A stretch of DNA of 64,000 bases from Adineta vaga (GCA_021613535.1 CP075496.1:11284001-11348000), one strand, 5' to 3'; positions 12,321-25,051 are shown, counted from the first letter of the stretch. Made by a program: numbers and translations. The notes: generated from the letters alone by a model not told the origin.

Positions 12321-13100
12321 TTCTTCTTCTTTATATATATAAAGAAGAAAGTTTGTTTGTCTGTCTCTTCGCTATGGATTCAGTCCCTGTAATAGGTAAC
12401 GTCACCAAACTTCCCTAGGTCCAGAGAAAGGTCGATATGGGGTTAGAATGGTCATTCGGGAGTGGGGGTGGGGGTACGGGTGTGGGTGAATTTTCACCCG
12501 GGTGATGGCATATAGGAATTTTTCGATCCCACTGACAGCTGGCGACACCAAAATTTTCATGGGACTTCCATAAGTTCCACGTATTTCCCTAGAACTTTGA
12601 ACAACTGGATGTGGGTGTCTGCATCCAAGATGGACAACTGCAATGCATGCTTTGGGTTCTCAAAAAAAAACTGATTCTGGAGTGAAATGACAACTCTACC
12701 TGGATGGAGTCGAAGTGAAGTTTATAAACAAGAAAATGACTTGCAGCGGGCGTCTGAGAATAGGCATATCTATCAAGGGGTAGGAGTTGCAGTGGGACAG
12801 TGGGAGTAGATTTGACAGGAACCGAGCTGTATGTCGTATGCATAGCGAGACAAGACTAGTAGGAAAGAACTAATGAAGAGGTGCGAAAAGCTTTGAAAAA
12901 ATTACCTTGTGCATGACGCGAAAAGGAATATACGAGTGGCCTCAGTACGGAGGAGAAAGACGTGTGGAAGACAGATAACGCGCGCTGAGTGACAACCTGA
13001 AAGTTTACACTAGCTAAAGCAGGACAGGAAAGGAAGGTGTGAGCATTTTTTGATACAAGACGGGTAAATACCAACGTAGATGTTCGTTGGGTGATGAGAA
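12321..13100. mobile_element. Probable mobile-element relic, GC-richer than its surroundings
   Basis: The left edge has a palindrome (CTTCTTTATATATATAAAGAAG, about 12326-12347) followed by GTTTGTTTGTCTGTCTC, a layout reminiscent of Helitron/Helentron-type termini. The next 700 bases differ clearly from their surroundings: G-rich tracts around 12460-12500, CG-containing words, and few of the poly-A/T runs that fill the rest of the window. Two short minus-strand open frames (12589-12843, 12856-13074) have no product I recognise. I infer a decayed transposable element; the class is a guess. Confidence 0.35.
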
Positions 13101-13483
13101 GAGCACTGTTGTCGATGGAAAACGTAAATTGTGTCCTCTTTGCAGCGAGTATCTCCGCTAGTATTATATATAATTACAATTTATTCTGTATCTGCTTGCT
13201 CGAATTATCAAAAAATCTAACCTATTGCGCTTATGAGTATCTCAAGAATATCGACATTTTCAATTATATGCATATTTTGTTACTTTTTACTAGCAAATCA
13301 TCGTTGAATGTCCATCCATTTTCAGATTAAACGATGCTATTTTTAACATTATTTGGTATTGTAATTTTCTGGATATGTCAAGAAATCCGGAAAAGAAATA
13401 AAATATGTTTGCGAACATGGAAATCTCATACCCGATATCCGCTCAGCGAGATAGTATGACAACAGAGAGAAAAAAAAAGAAAT
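13101..13483. other. AT-rich spacer after the putative element
   Basis: Return to AT-rich sequence. It holds only a run of nine A at about 13470-13478, which is a T-run on the minus strand directly downstream of the tRNA-like sequence. Confidence 0.45.
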
Positions 13484-13555
13484 GACCAGATGAAGAACCG
13501 AATCTCGGTCGTACCGCGTACCTGACGGATGCTATACCAACAGAGCTATCCAGCC
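13484..13555 (-). tRNA. Degenerate tRNA-like sequence (possible SINE head or tRNA pseudogene)
   Basis: Read on the minus strand, 72 bases begin GGCTGGATAGCTCTGTTGG, close to an A box (TAGCTCTGTTGG). They contain a T-loop-like GATTCGGTTC, close to a B box, and end TCTGGTC, which can pair with the first seven bases (three wobble pairs). A T-run ending at about 13470 follows, as for RNA polymerase III. The anticodon stem can form CCGT/GCGG with the loop CAGGTAC, but U33 is A, and the D and T stems are poor. This is not a clean functional tRNA; GGT would be the nominal anticodon. It lies just upstream, on the opposite strand, of the transposase fragment. Confidence 0.35.
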
Positions 13556-13639
13556 ATGTCTCTTCTCCATCAAATGACCCACATACTGCTAGATCATAAC
13601 AATATCGATACGTTTCTTTTTCTGTGTCTTTTGATAGAA

Positions 13640-13906
13640 TTCAAAGGATGGAATAATCGTTTCAATAAACGGATGAACAAAACTCATCCTAACATGTGGG
13701 CGTTCATCGCTTGCTTGCAAGCTGAAGAAGTCACCTTTCAACAACAATATCTCAAGCTTAAAGCGGGAGCGCAACAGAAGAAAGCGCCGAAGACATTGGC
13801 CATGCAGAAACACATCGATAATTTAGGTACTCGCTTCTGCAACGGCGACATCGATTGTGCCGAACTTCTCGACGGACTCTCTCTTTTGGTAGCTTCGAAG
13901 AAATAA
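13640..13906 (+). pseudogene. MULE-type transposase C-terminal fragment
   Basis: An open frame from a possible splice acceptor near 13638 to the stop at 13906 encodes FKGWNNRFNKRMNKTHPNMW, then AFIACLQAEEVTFQQQYL, and ends LLVASKK. The pattern GW-N-F-(8)-HPN-W-FI--L--E is the usual C-terminus of MULE-like transposases and of FLYWCH-domain proteins derived from them. The DDE catalytic core and zinc finger are not present upstream; a tRNA-like sequence and an AT-rich spacer lie there instead. I therefore call it a truncated relic. It could be the last exon of a domesticated gene, but no upstream exon can be supported. The reading frame is open through the whole fragment. Confidence 0.55.
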
Positions 13907-14880
13907 ACTTCGTATCGAATTGTCTCTCACATCTTCATTATTTCTACTTGTTATATCTTTTATCATTATTACACTACGAATTAAATTTTCCTTTATTTTT
14001 CACTCTTCAGATTTTTCTTTTTCCGGATTTCTTGACAACACCTAATTTTCTTGATGAATTTCGATTTTCCTTTCTGATATAAAATCGAAACCATGTGTTT
14101 AATCAAAATAAACTACATGTATGTTCATTTCTTTTCTCATTGTTTTATTTCAATGAATATTTTTTATTAAAAATATTGAGCAAAAACAAAATAATTGATT
14201 GTTGCAAATATTAGATCAATGACAAATATGAAGCGAAAGATATTGTTATGATAGTTGATTTGACAAGAGTTGAAAAACAATATGGAGATCGTGAAACTAC
14301 TTTCGATGATTCTCAAATGATCTATTTTCAAACTTTTCTCATCAAATAAAATGAGCTGAATGAATTGCTAACATACGATCATGTTGTTCTTTTTGTTGTG
14401 TTTTTTTTCCTTTAGATAGACAATTGATTAGCAAAAAACAACGTTTCTTAATACATTAATCTGAGTAATGTATGTGCAGATAAAAATGAGTAACCTTATT
14501 GACACATAGTAAATATAGAAATTCTGAGTAATAAGAATACCTGGAAGAAGAAAATATTTTCTCTTCTTTTTCGATAAAGAACACAAGAGAATGATTCATT
14601 TACTAATATGTGTATATATTCTCATATGATTTCATCTGTATTGCATCTTACTCATTTTGAAATATCGAGGGAAAACTCCTTTAAAAAGCACAAGACACTT
14701 ATTACTCATTTTTATTATTACGTCTTGTTTGACTTCTATGAGTTTACTTTTCAACATTAATTTCGTAAGAGATGTATTCACTATATATATATATATATAT
14801 GTATATCGAATTATTAATAACTCATATGAATATATAGATCTATTTCTTGTCATTTTGATTTTATAGAAACTATTGTAACA
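13907..14880. other. Intergenic, upstream of the first VPS4 gene
   Basis: AT-rich spacer with a short (TA)n run at about 14783-14802. An acceptor-like TTTTATAG lies about 17 bases before the VPS4 start codon, which suggests a 5'-UTR intron or trans-splice site. No gene seen. Confidence 0.5.
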
Positions 14881-16730
14881 ATGAGTATCGATTTAACGAA
14901 TGTTATACAGGTATTGTTGGATGATTATCACTGTATAAGTTTTAGTTTTGTTCTATTTGTACAGAAAGGTACACATTTTGCTGAGCAAGCTACTTTAGAA
15001 GATCAAAAACATAACTACGAAGTAGCTGCTGGACATTACATGGCTGCAGCTGACTGGTTTATACACGCAACTAAATGTAAGTATTTCACATGTGCATTTA
15101 AATTTACAAATTTGTTTCATTCTTAGATGGAACTATGAACGATGAAACAAAAAAACGTTTACGTGCTAAAGTTGCGACGTATTTGAAGAGAGCAGAAGAA
15201 ATTAAGAATATTTCGAACAAAAAACCATCAGGACGGGAAACTGTGCCCAATAACCACGGAGGTAATGAACGTTCTAAAACTCGTCAAGATTGTGATGAAG
15301 ATAATGATGATCCAGATAAAAGACGCATGATGCAAAAATTTGAAGGTTAGTTTCACTTTATTTTTTCTCCTCCTGTAACTGACAGCATCTTTTTGAAAAC
15401 TATAGGTGCGATTATTACAAATCCAGAAGTTACATTTGATAATGTCGTCGGTTTGGATCAGGCTAAAAATGCATTGAAAGAAGCCGTCATTCTACCAGTT
15501 AAATATCCAAAACTCTTTCGAGGCAAATGTAAACCGTGGGCTGGTATTCTTCTCTATGGAGTATGTCATTCATTTTTCATATCGTTTTGTTCTCATCTCT
15601 TCTCTTATTCATTTCTAGCCTCCTGGTACTGGAAAATCATATCTTGCTAAAGCCATTGCTACCGAATGTAAAAGTACTTTCATCTCAGTTAGTTCATCGG
15701 ACATTCTTACCAAATGGCTTGGTGACAGTGAGAAAGGTGTCAAATGTTTATTTGAACTTGCTCGAAAACGACAACCATGTATTGTATTCATCGATGAAAT
15801 CGATGCTCTTTGTGGGCAACGTGATGGCTCAGGATCTGAAGCATCATCACGTGTTATTACTGAATTTCTTGTTCAAATGCAAGGTATGTTGTTTTTTTCT
15901 CATCGGAATGAAACATAGATGAAAATGAGTGTTGTTGTTTGTTTTTTGTCAGGTGTTGGAACTGATAATTCGGGTGTACTTGTACTTGGTGCAACAAACA
16001 TTCCATGGTCACTCGATACAGCTATTCGAAGACGGTATGTTTTTAGCGTGTAAAGAATCATGTGAGGTCGATAGTTGATCTGATGTTATTATAGATTTGA
16101 GAAGCGAATCTATATTCCACTTCCTGGTGTGAATGAACGTGCAGCAATGTTTAAAACTCATTTGGGTACAAATACATATCATACAATCAAAGATAATGAA
16201 TGGATGCAACTAGCACAACGAGCTGAACAGTTAAGTGAGAGAAGTATGAAAGATTGAAGATGATAATGCTGATTTATTGTGATAGTTATTCTGGTGCTGA
16301 TATTGGTGTAGTTTGTCGTGAAGCATTACTCAGACCTATTCGACGGATAAGTTCAGCGACTCATTTTAAGCAAGTTAGTATGAATCAATGTATTTCTTCG
16401 GTCATATGTTTAACTTGTTTTATATAGGTACCAAATCTCAATAGAAATGCTGACGAGCCGACTCATCTCTGGTTTGCTTGTTCACCTGGAGACACAAATG
16501 CAAAATCACTTACGTTGGAAAAAATAGATCCTGATGAACTAGGTGATCCACCCGTATCTATGGTAAGTCATTAAGAAAGAATACGTAATTAAATTATCAT
16601 TTGTAATATCTATATATTATTCCAGTCGGACATGTCGGCTGCTCTTTCGACACAAAAGGCAACAGTAGGTGTAAAAGATTTGATAAAATATGAACAATTT
16701 ACAGAAGAATTTGGTCAAGAAGGTTCATAA
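14881..16730 (+). CDS. VPS4: VPS4-type AAA-ATPase, tandem copy 1 (canonical)
   Basis: Disassembles ESCRT-III polymers in endosomal sorting, abscission and membrane repair. Ten exons: 14881-14910, 14965-15076, 15127-15345, 15406-15560, 15619-15883, 15953-16034, 16095-16229, 16286-16373, 16428-16562, 16626-16730. An N-terminal MIT domain ([14 protein letters not shown]...YMAAADWF) is followed by an acidic linker with [13 protein letters not shown]. The AAA cassette has Walker A GPPGTGKS, pore loop KWLG, Walker [11 protein letters not shown], sensor region GATNIPW and arginine fingers AIRRRFEKR. The VPS4 beta domain ([10 protein letters not shown]) and C-terminal helix end EEFGQEGS. All catalytic residues are present. 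The donor after exon 7 is GTTAAG, where copy 3 has GTAAGT. Unlike copies 2 and 3 it has no intron before the KPWAG motif. Confidence 0.95.
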
Positions 16731-17273
16731 AGAAGTTATACTCTACTCAAACTATTCATACAATCAACGATATTCAATTTATCTTGTCACTATCCTTTTC
16801 AATGTTTTCTTTTGAAATGATTGCGTGTACTTTTTTCTTATTATTGATTCTTGTTGTTTACAGTAGTCACAACACGAATTGAGTTTATTTTTCAATAAAA
16901 CCAAGACATTAACTACTCTTATTTTATAACGATTTGTAAAATCATCTTGTTTTAGAATATTCATTGATAGTATTACGTAATCTTATTCTATCGTTTCTAT
17001 TCTTCGTCGCAGCATATTCAATATTACACTAGTGAACAATTATACTCTATTTTACAACTGAAATAGGTAAGTTCAAGGTAAATGATATCTTCTATATCTT
17101 TGTGTAATACAGCATGTCATATATAAAAGATATATTATTCATACGTTTTCTCGCGTATTCTTATCTTTTACAACGTATTCATCATTGTTTTTACATATTA
17201 GAAAAGAATCTGAGCGAGTATAGTTTGTTTATTATATCCTATTGATATACTCTTGTTTGTAACTAGCAAAGCA
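16731..17273. other. Spacer between VPS4 copies 1 and 2
   Basis: About 540 bases of AT-rich sequence with the 3' end of copy 1 and the promoter side of copy 2. No coding sequence or long repeat seen. Confidence 0.5.
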
Positions 17274-19147
17274 ATGGACCTTGATCTAATAAATATTGTA
17301 AAGGTAAACTTATTGAAAAGTCTCCGAAAGCTTATCGTTTATATACGTGATAAGTTAGAAAGGTAGACAGTTTGGTGAGCAAGCTATTCGTGAAAACAAA
17401 ACATACAATTATGAAATAGCTACACAAGCTCATATGGCTATGTCAGATTGCTTTAAACATGCAATAAAATGTAATTATTACTTAAAACTTCTCAGATAAT
17501 TCAAATATCTTTATGATTTAGATGGAATAGTGGACGAAGAAATGAGAAAAGATCTCCTTTCAAAAATTGAAGAGATCGGGAATATTATGAAAGACGATAT
17601 GTTGAAGGGACATTCATCATATGTTAGTGGTCATAGTCGGGACGATAATAAGAATAACACAGGTATTCATAAAAGTACATCAAGGTTGCAATATACCACA
17701 ATTCTAAATCTAACAAATGGGTTAGTCCTGATGTTTTTTCAGCGAGCTCGTCGTTATCAAATTCTTATCTATACAGCAAAAACAGATTAATGGATGTTGT
17801 TCTATTTTTTCCATAGATATTCCGAACAACAAATCAAACACATCATTTGACGATATCATTGGTCTAACCAATGCTAAAACCGCACTTTTCGAAGCAATTA
17901 TACTTCCTGCTAAGTTTCCAAAACTGTTTCAAGGTATACTTGAATTATTTTCGTTTCAATATGTATGATATATCTATTTTCAGATAAAGATACACTAGTA
18001 ACTTCCATTCTACTGTATGGTGTAAGTCTATCGATTTTCAATTGATTCTGTTTGTTATCTATGTACATCTTAGTGGCCTGGTATTGGGAAAACTTTACTT
18101 GCAAAAGCTGTTGCTACTGAATGTAATATTCCATTTATTTCTGTGGATGCGTGGCAGTTTGCAACAAAAAATGATGATGATGACGGTGGAAAACTTGCTG
18201 ACAGATGTTTTCAATTAGCTCGTGAACAACAGCCATCTCTTCTGTTTATCGATAATATTGATTGTTTGTTCAGTGATGATGGTGATCAAACAGATGATAA
18301 ATCGTATCAACATATAAAAACAGAATTTCTAATGCAAATGGATAGTACGTTTAGAAATGAATAGTATCGATAAACAGTTGAATTCATTTTTCCATTAATA
18401 AACTAGACATTCAAAAGCAAAATGGAAATATTTTTATTCTTGCTACTATCAATCAACCATGGTTACTCACTTCCGCAATTCAACAGAAGTAGAGTATCTA
18501 TTTTGCCAATACATTTACTCTTTTGATAGTTGATTCTTTAGATTTCATAAGCGGATTTATCTTCCACTACCTAATCTAAATGAACGTGTAGCTTTGTTCA
18601 AAATGCATTTTGATTCAACTATAAATTACACTATTGATGAACATGACTGGATAAAATTAGCGGAAAAAACTGAAAAGTATATCTCAGATTTTATGGTAAA
18701 CAGATAACTTTAATTCTATTTTAGTTATTCTCCTGCTGATATTACATGTGTCTGTCGTGAAGCATTATTTCGACCTATTCGTCAAGTAACTTCAGCGACA
18801 CATTTCAAACAAGTAGATATCTGATTGATAGTAAGTACATAACTAAAATTTTCGTTTCGTTTCTATACATAGGTAAGAAATCCGAAATCAGATGGTACTG
18901 CTCAACTTTGGTTCATTTGCTCATCCGTCGATCCTGCAGCTGAAGTGTTAACATTTGATCAAATCGAACCTCATGAACTATATCTACCTCCCGTAACCAT
19001 CGTCAGTAGTAAACAAAGTTTATAACTAATACAAAATTATACGTTTTATTTTAGTTCGACATGTTAACTGCTCTTGATACAACTAAGCATTCAATAAGTG
19101 ATGCTGATATCGCTGAATACGAAAAATTTGCGAAAGAAAATCCATGA
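17274..19147 (+). CDS. VPS4 paralogue, tandem copy 2: probable catalytically dead pseudo-ATPase
   Basis: Same exon layout and domain order as its neighbours. The MIT domain is kept (KKGRQFGEQAIRENKTYN...HAIKY) and the beta domain is recognisable (QLWFICSSVD). The Walker A consensus survives as GWPGIGKT. Walker B reads LLFIDNIDCL, so the catalytic Glu of DEID is Asn. The arginine-finger segment AIRRRF is AIQQKF. The pore loop KWLG is replaced by an acidic stretch (ATKNDDDDGG). Loss of Walker B Glu in VPS4 normally gives ATP-trapped, dominant-negative protein. I found every exon in frame with usable splice sites (one weak donor, GTCAGT, near 19001), so the coding capacity is under constraint. 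It may be a regulatory subunit of VPS4 hexamers. Confidence 0.88.
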
Positions 19148-19867
19148 AATAGAATTGAATTCTTATCGTTGTATAATTATAATGAATTCTTCATCAATAG
19201 AAACACTTTTTTTTGCTTCATCATTGTCTTCTATTTGTTTCTTGTTCGTCTGTAAAATGAATAGACATCTAACAAAAGAATTGTTTTGTATCAAAATAAA
19301 TCTCGAAACAATTACTTGATAGTTAAAATTTGTTCTCATTGTTCGTTTTTTTCTCTTCATATAGCTGCTCCTGACATCTGAAGGAATGATTAATAGATAT
19401 TGTCATTGAATGATAAGAAAGGAAAAAGAAAATTTCATATGATAAGAAATTTTTTTGAAAATTCTGTTGTATTTATTTTTTCGAATCATATTTATATGAA
19501 TAATTTTAATCATTGTCATTTGACTTGAGTGAAAAATTTTTCTATTCGACTGTTGTCGTTAGACAGATGAATTCACTTTTTTTCAATCGAGATTGTGATG
19601 AGTCATCTCTTATTCTTCTATACTCTCTCGATTCGACTCGATCATACGTATTTATAGGAATAAACAATATTTTATGTTTTCTGTTATTATTTTTAGGAAT
19701 ATTTTATCTGACTATATTGAGTTCATTCACTAATATTCATATTTTTTAAATTTCCTTCTAGATATGAGCTTAACTTTATCCAATTGTGTCTATCCATAAT
19801 CTTATTTATTAGATATATTTTCTGTAGTTCTGAGTTATTATTATTATTATTATTATTAATAAAAACA
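19148..19867. other. Spacer between VPS4 copies 2 and 3
   Basis: About 720 bases. It contains an ATT/TTA triplet run at about 19838-19860 just before the copy 3 start codon. Otherwise AT-rich with no gene seen. Confidence 0.5.
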
Positions 19868-21786
<1,919 letters not shown>

Positions 21787-22367
21787 AGTTGTTGATGAAT
21801 GTATTGATAAAGATTCAATCAACGGCTACTTTGTCCGCGTCTATTCATGCTATTCTTCTTCTTCTTTTTCTTTTCTTTTCAGTTTCTATCTCTTTGTCTA
21901 TTTCTTCTTTTGTAAAAAACAAACAAATGTTTTCTTTATTCTCCTCTCTTGGCTCGATACTCTTTCGTCTGTTCATTTTATTCGAAATTAATAAAAACAA
22001 AAATCCCAGATTAGTCTTCGAAGAATCTATATTTATGTATATACACATAATAAAATTAAAATAACTGTACCGACACTGTTATTATTATCATCATCATTGT
22101 ATGATCGCTTCTTTTTTTTTTGTTTTATTGTAAATTCTGCAATTATTTATTCTCACTGAACAAAATGATCGAAATTTCAAGAAGAATTGAATTTATTTTA
22201 TTTATTAGTCGATTATTATTTATAGGTCATATTAGTGTTAAATATTACACAATAGACAAACAATATAAAAAGAAAAAAAACAAACGACCGTGTTGTAGTG
22301 ATATCCGTTTCTTTTGTTAAATGAGATTATTATTTTGTAAGATTTGTTTGTCACTAAGCTTTTCAAT
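21787..22367. other. 3' region between VPS4 copy 3 and the neuropeptide gene
   Basis: Convergent gene ends. Pyrimidine-rich tracts around 21850-21960 and several AATAAA-like words fit 3' UTRs. No coding sequence supported. Confidence 0.5.
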
Positions 22368-22741
22368 TTAGAAACGAAAATTACGTTTGCCTATAAGAAT
22401 GCCTTCTGTTGGATAACGACGTTTACCAAGTAAAATTCCTTCCATTGGATAATTACGTTTTCCAAGTAAGATTCCTTCGCTGGGAAATGATCGTCGACCG
22501 ATCAAAATACCTTCAACTGGTAGTTTTCGTTTGATTAAATGTGATTCATCATTCAACAACGTATTTTCCTCATCGATAAATGGATTTATCTCATCAGACA
22601 TATCCGAACCTATTGGTACAGCATGGATAATTTGTACAGCAAGGATAACTGAAAATACTAATTGAATAGAAATATATTTCTCATATGTGTAACAAAAAGA
22701 AACTTACCTAAAATGATTGATAAAATAGAGAGTGATTGCAT
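22368..22741 (-). CDS. Neuropeptide precursor with four PxEGIL(I/L)-amide repeats
   Basis: Two exons: 22708-22741 and 22368-22657, joined in phase. The ATG at 22741 opens a classic signal peptide (MQSLSILSII...VILAVQIIHA, likely cut before VPIG). An acidic spacer runs to the first dibasic site. Then come four peptides, each ending in a Gly amide donor plus a dibasic cleavage site: KLPVEGILI-GRR, SFPSEGILL-GKR, NYPMEGILL-GKR, RYPTEGILI-GKR, then NFRF-stop. Each unit has the core xxPxEGIL(I/L). The product, about 107 residues, would enter the secretory pathway and be processed by prohormone convertase, carboxypeptidase and the amidating enzyme into four related nonapeptide amides. I cannot match the core to a named neuropeptide family. 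The logic of the precursor is unmistakable; the receptor and role are unknown. Confidence 0.92.
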
Positions 22742-24179
22742 TGCAGATAATATTCAAAGATTTTATTTAATGAAAAGGATGTTTCAAGAAGAAATCTACA
22801 AAAGATCAATTGAATTGACATATAGTTTTCAAATGAATATGAAAATATAGTTATAATTAATAAAATGAATGTTACGTACTGTAAACCAAATAAGAAAATG
22901 GTTTCTAACTATGAACAATTTCACGTATTAAATACCTTGTACTTTGGTAACTATTTTGATGACGTTTTTGGACTTCCGTAAGGAAAAAATAAGAAAAAAA
23001 GGAACACTGACTATCACGTTTCTTATCTTTTGAAGTCTCTAAAATATTATTTCATCTTGTATATAAATATTTTAAAATTTCTCTCTTTTTTTTGTCTTCT
23101 GAAGGTAGATTTGCACTAATGCTAATGAAAACTGTTCTAAACGATAAATCATTTAAAAACTACCATTCTGTCAATGTATTTACTATAGGTAAATAATTAT
23201 ATTTGATAAAAGTTTAGTAGTGTGCGTCTAAAACATATCTTGAATGAAGACAGAGTATGATTATTTTTATTAACTTTACAAAATTAAAGTTGCTAGAGAA
23301 TACTGCGACGTTAATAAAACTGAATACAACCGTTTTTCAGTGGGAAAAATGTCAGGAACAACAGGTGTCGACTTACACTTTTGTCAGGGATAGTTATACT
23401 CTATACAACTGTCTACTTCAACGTGTCAGTGTAACTATATTCTGAGGTGATAATATCAAATAAATCATTGTTAATCGCAATGGTAAACGTACATCATTAT
23501 ACACTCTTCTCTTCTAAAACAAAGCATTACTTTCATGATACAATTTGTGTTATAATGAAACCGAACATTGTTATATTTAACGTTTTAGAACGTTTTTCAT
23601 GATGAATTATCCTCTTGATAAAATCGAAGATCTGTTTCAACTAGCCTCATTCAGAACGCAATGCAGCTATGTAAATTTTTTTAACACTTTTATAATTCAT
23701 TAGTGTTGAGTGCTGACGAAATAATTTATTTGCGTTCAACTAATTTTGTTTGCAAAATGCTTTTCAATAATTGTTTCAATAATCAACAAACTTTTTCCTA
23801 GATTACTTCACAGTTCACTTCGATTCAACCAGATGGAAACCGTGAATTCTTGATAGAAATCTGCTTCGTGAAAAACGATCTATTATTCAATACAGAACCA
23901 AAATCATGCTGTAAAGATTGTAGCTAAGTCGTCGTAACTTCTCATTTAGCTTCTCTTGAATACTCATTACTGTAATTAAAATTTGTACAATTCCAAACCT
24001 TTATCGATACTCATAATTTCCTCTACTAAAAGAAAAAATGCACATGTATATTCATCTGTTGCAAGCAACAAATAAAATTTAAGAGGTTACATACTAAACA
24101 CTCCATGTTGATCATCTGCTTCAAGAGTTTCTAAATAATGTTCAGTCCTGTTTCACTTTTCTTTTTCATTTTTAAAACG
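22742..24179. other. Intergenic between neuropeptide gene and SL-like pair
   Basis: About 1.4 kb of AT-rich DNA. A plus-strand open frame at 23257-23445 shows no recognisable product. The proximal part is the upstream regulatory side of the neuropeptide gene. No repeat or RNA gene identified. Confidence 0.45.
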
Positions 24180-24282
24180 CAGTTGCTCTGGCAGGCCAAT
24201 CTTAAGATTAACCCACATCTTTTCGTCATCGCAACAAGTATATTTTTCTCGAACATACCTTTTGGAAAGTTTTTAATAAGCA
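24180..24282 (-). ncRNA. Spliced-leader-RNA-like gene, inverted and more degenerate copy
   Basis: Read on the minus strand from 24282, a leader-like segment (24259-24282, one base longer than the plus-strand copy, ending CCAAAAG) is followed by GTATG at 24258. Then comes a body that matches the + copy almost base for base (TATACTTGTTGCGATGACGA, then CTGCCAGAGCAAC). The leader has an insertion and substitutions relative to the + copy, so this is probably a decayed or variant SL RNA gene. It forms the left arm of an inverted repeat with about 130 bases between the arms. Confidence 0.55.
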
Positions 24283-24413
24283 ACTATTTACTTTAGGCAC
24301 GGTGCACGCCATCTAGTTTGTTCTTACACTTTCGATATTTAGTTATCCCGTTGAAAAGTTCTATATATGTAAAGACGAGTTGGATGTCGGGCATACTGTA
24401 TCGGTTGAAACGT

Positions 24414-24520
24414 TGCTTATTAAAACTTACCAAGAGGTATGTTCGAAAAAAATATACTTGTTGCGATGACGAAAAGACGTGGGTTGATTGTAAGATTGAC
24501 CTGCCAGAGCAACTATTTTA
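24414..24520 (+). ncRNA. Spliced-leader (SL) RNA-like gene
   Basis: Bases 24414-24436 differ from the 23-base bdelloid spliced leader, as I remember it, only at positions 1 and 10, and end ACTTACCAAGAG directly before the donor GTATG. After the donor come TATACTTGTTGCGATGACGA, a hairpin GGTTGAT/ATTGACC (24482-24488 with 24495-24501) and a U-rich ATTTTAT at about 24514 that could be an Sm site. CCAGA/TCTGG can close a last stem just beyond. The length fits the roughly 105-base SL RNAs reported for rotifers. SL RNA donates its leader to the 5' end of many mRNAs by trans-splicing. Changed bases in the leader mean it may be a minor variant or a recent pseudogene. The 3' end is approximate. Confidence 0.7.
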
Positions 24521-24525
24521 TAAAA

Positions 24526-25051
24526 GTCTGGAATAAAAAATTATTTCGAGTTCCGTAAGAAAAGGTTGGTAGCCATGATTGTTAACCATATGGAGAAATG
24601 TTTACTATCAATAATGACTTTTTCGTTTTAAAAACTTAAGTTTTTGTGGACTATAACCTATATGGGAAAACGTTAGGTTAAAAGATACAATGGTACTAGT
24701 GTTGCTATCCTCTGAAACGTCTTTTGGCTGCCATGATTCTAACATTGGTCGAAAATGATAAATTTAAGATGTGAAACAGTGTTTGTGCTAGACAATGTTG
24801 ATCACAGAAGTTTCATCTGTGGATTGTGTAAGTATACAGGAAAGTGGGAAACTCAAGATAGGTGTCAGTAGAGAGTGGTAGAATGAACGAGTTATTAGCG
24901 CCATTTCTCTAGAGGCTATTCTATTGCTTGTGATGATGCTATGGCTTTTGCACTTATGAAATACATATCATTTGAATTTCATTCAATACTATTATTGAAG
25001 AGAAGATATAGAAATAATATTCATTTTAATTGCAGATTATCAGCACACATC
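24526..25051. other. Intergenic, upstream of SART1
   Basis: Contains the promoter side of SART1. An acceptor-like TTTAATTGCAG at about 25025-25035 lies just before the SART1 ATG and may be a 5'-UTR or trans-splice acceptor. Nothing else recognised. Confidence 0.5.

Noticed and set aside
12589-13074. Two minus-strand open frames in the GC-richer patch
   Set aside because: Translations show no domain; the openness follows from base composition of the patch.
24318-24536. Plus-strand open frame across the right arm
   Set aside because: The inverted repeat is better explained by SL RNA-like genes; the opposite arm encodes a similar frame only because the DNA is similar.
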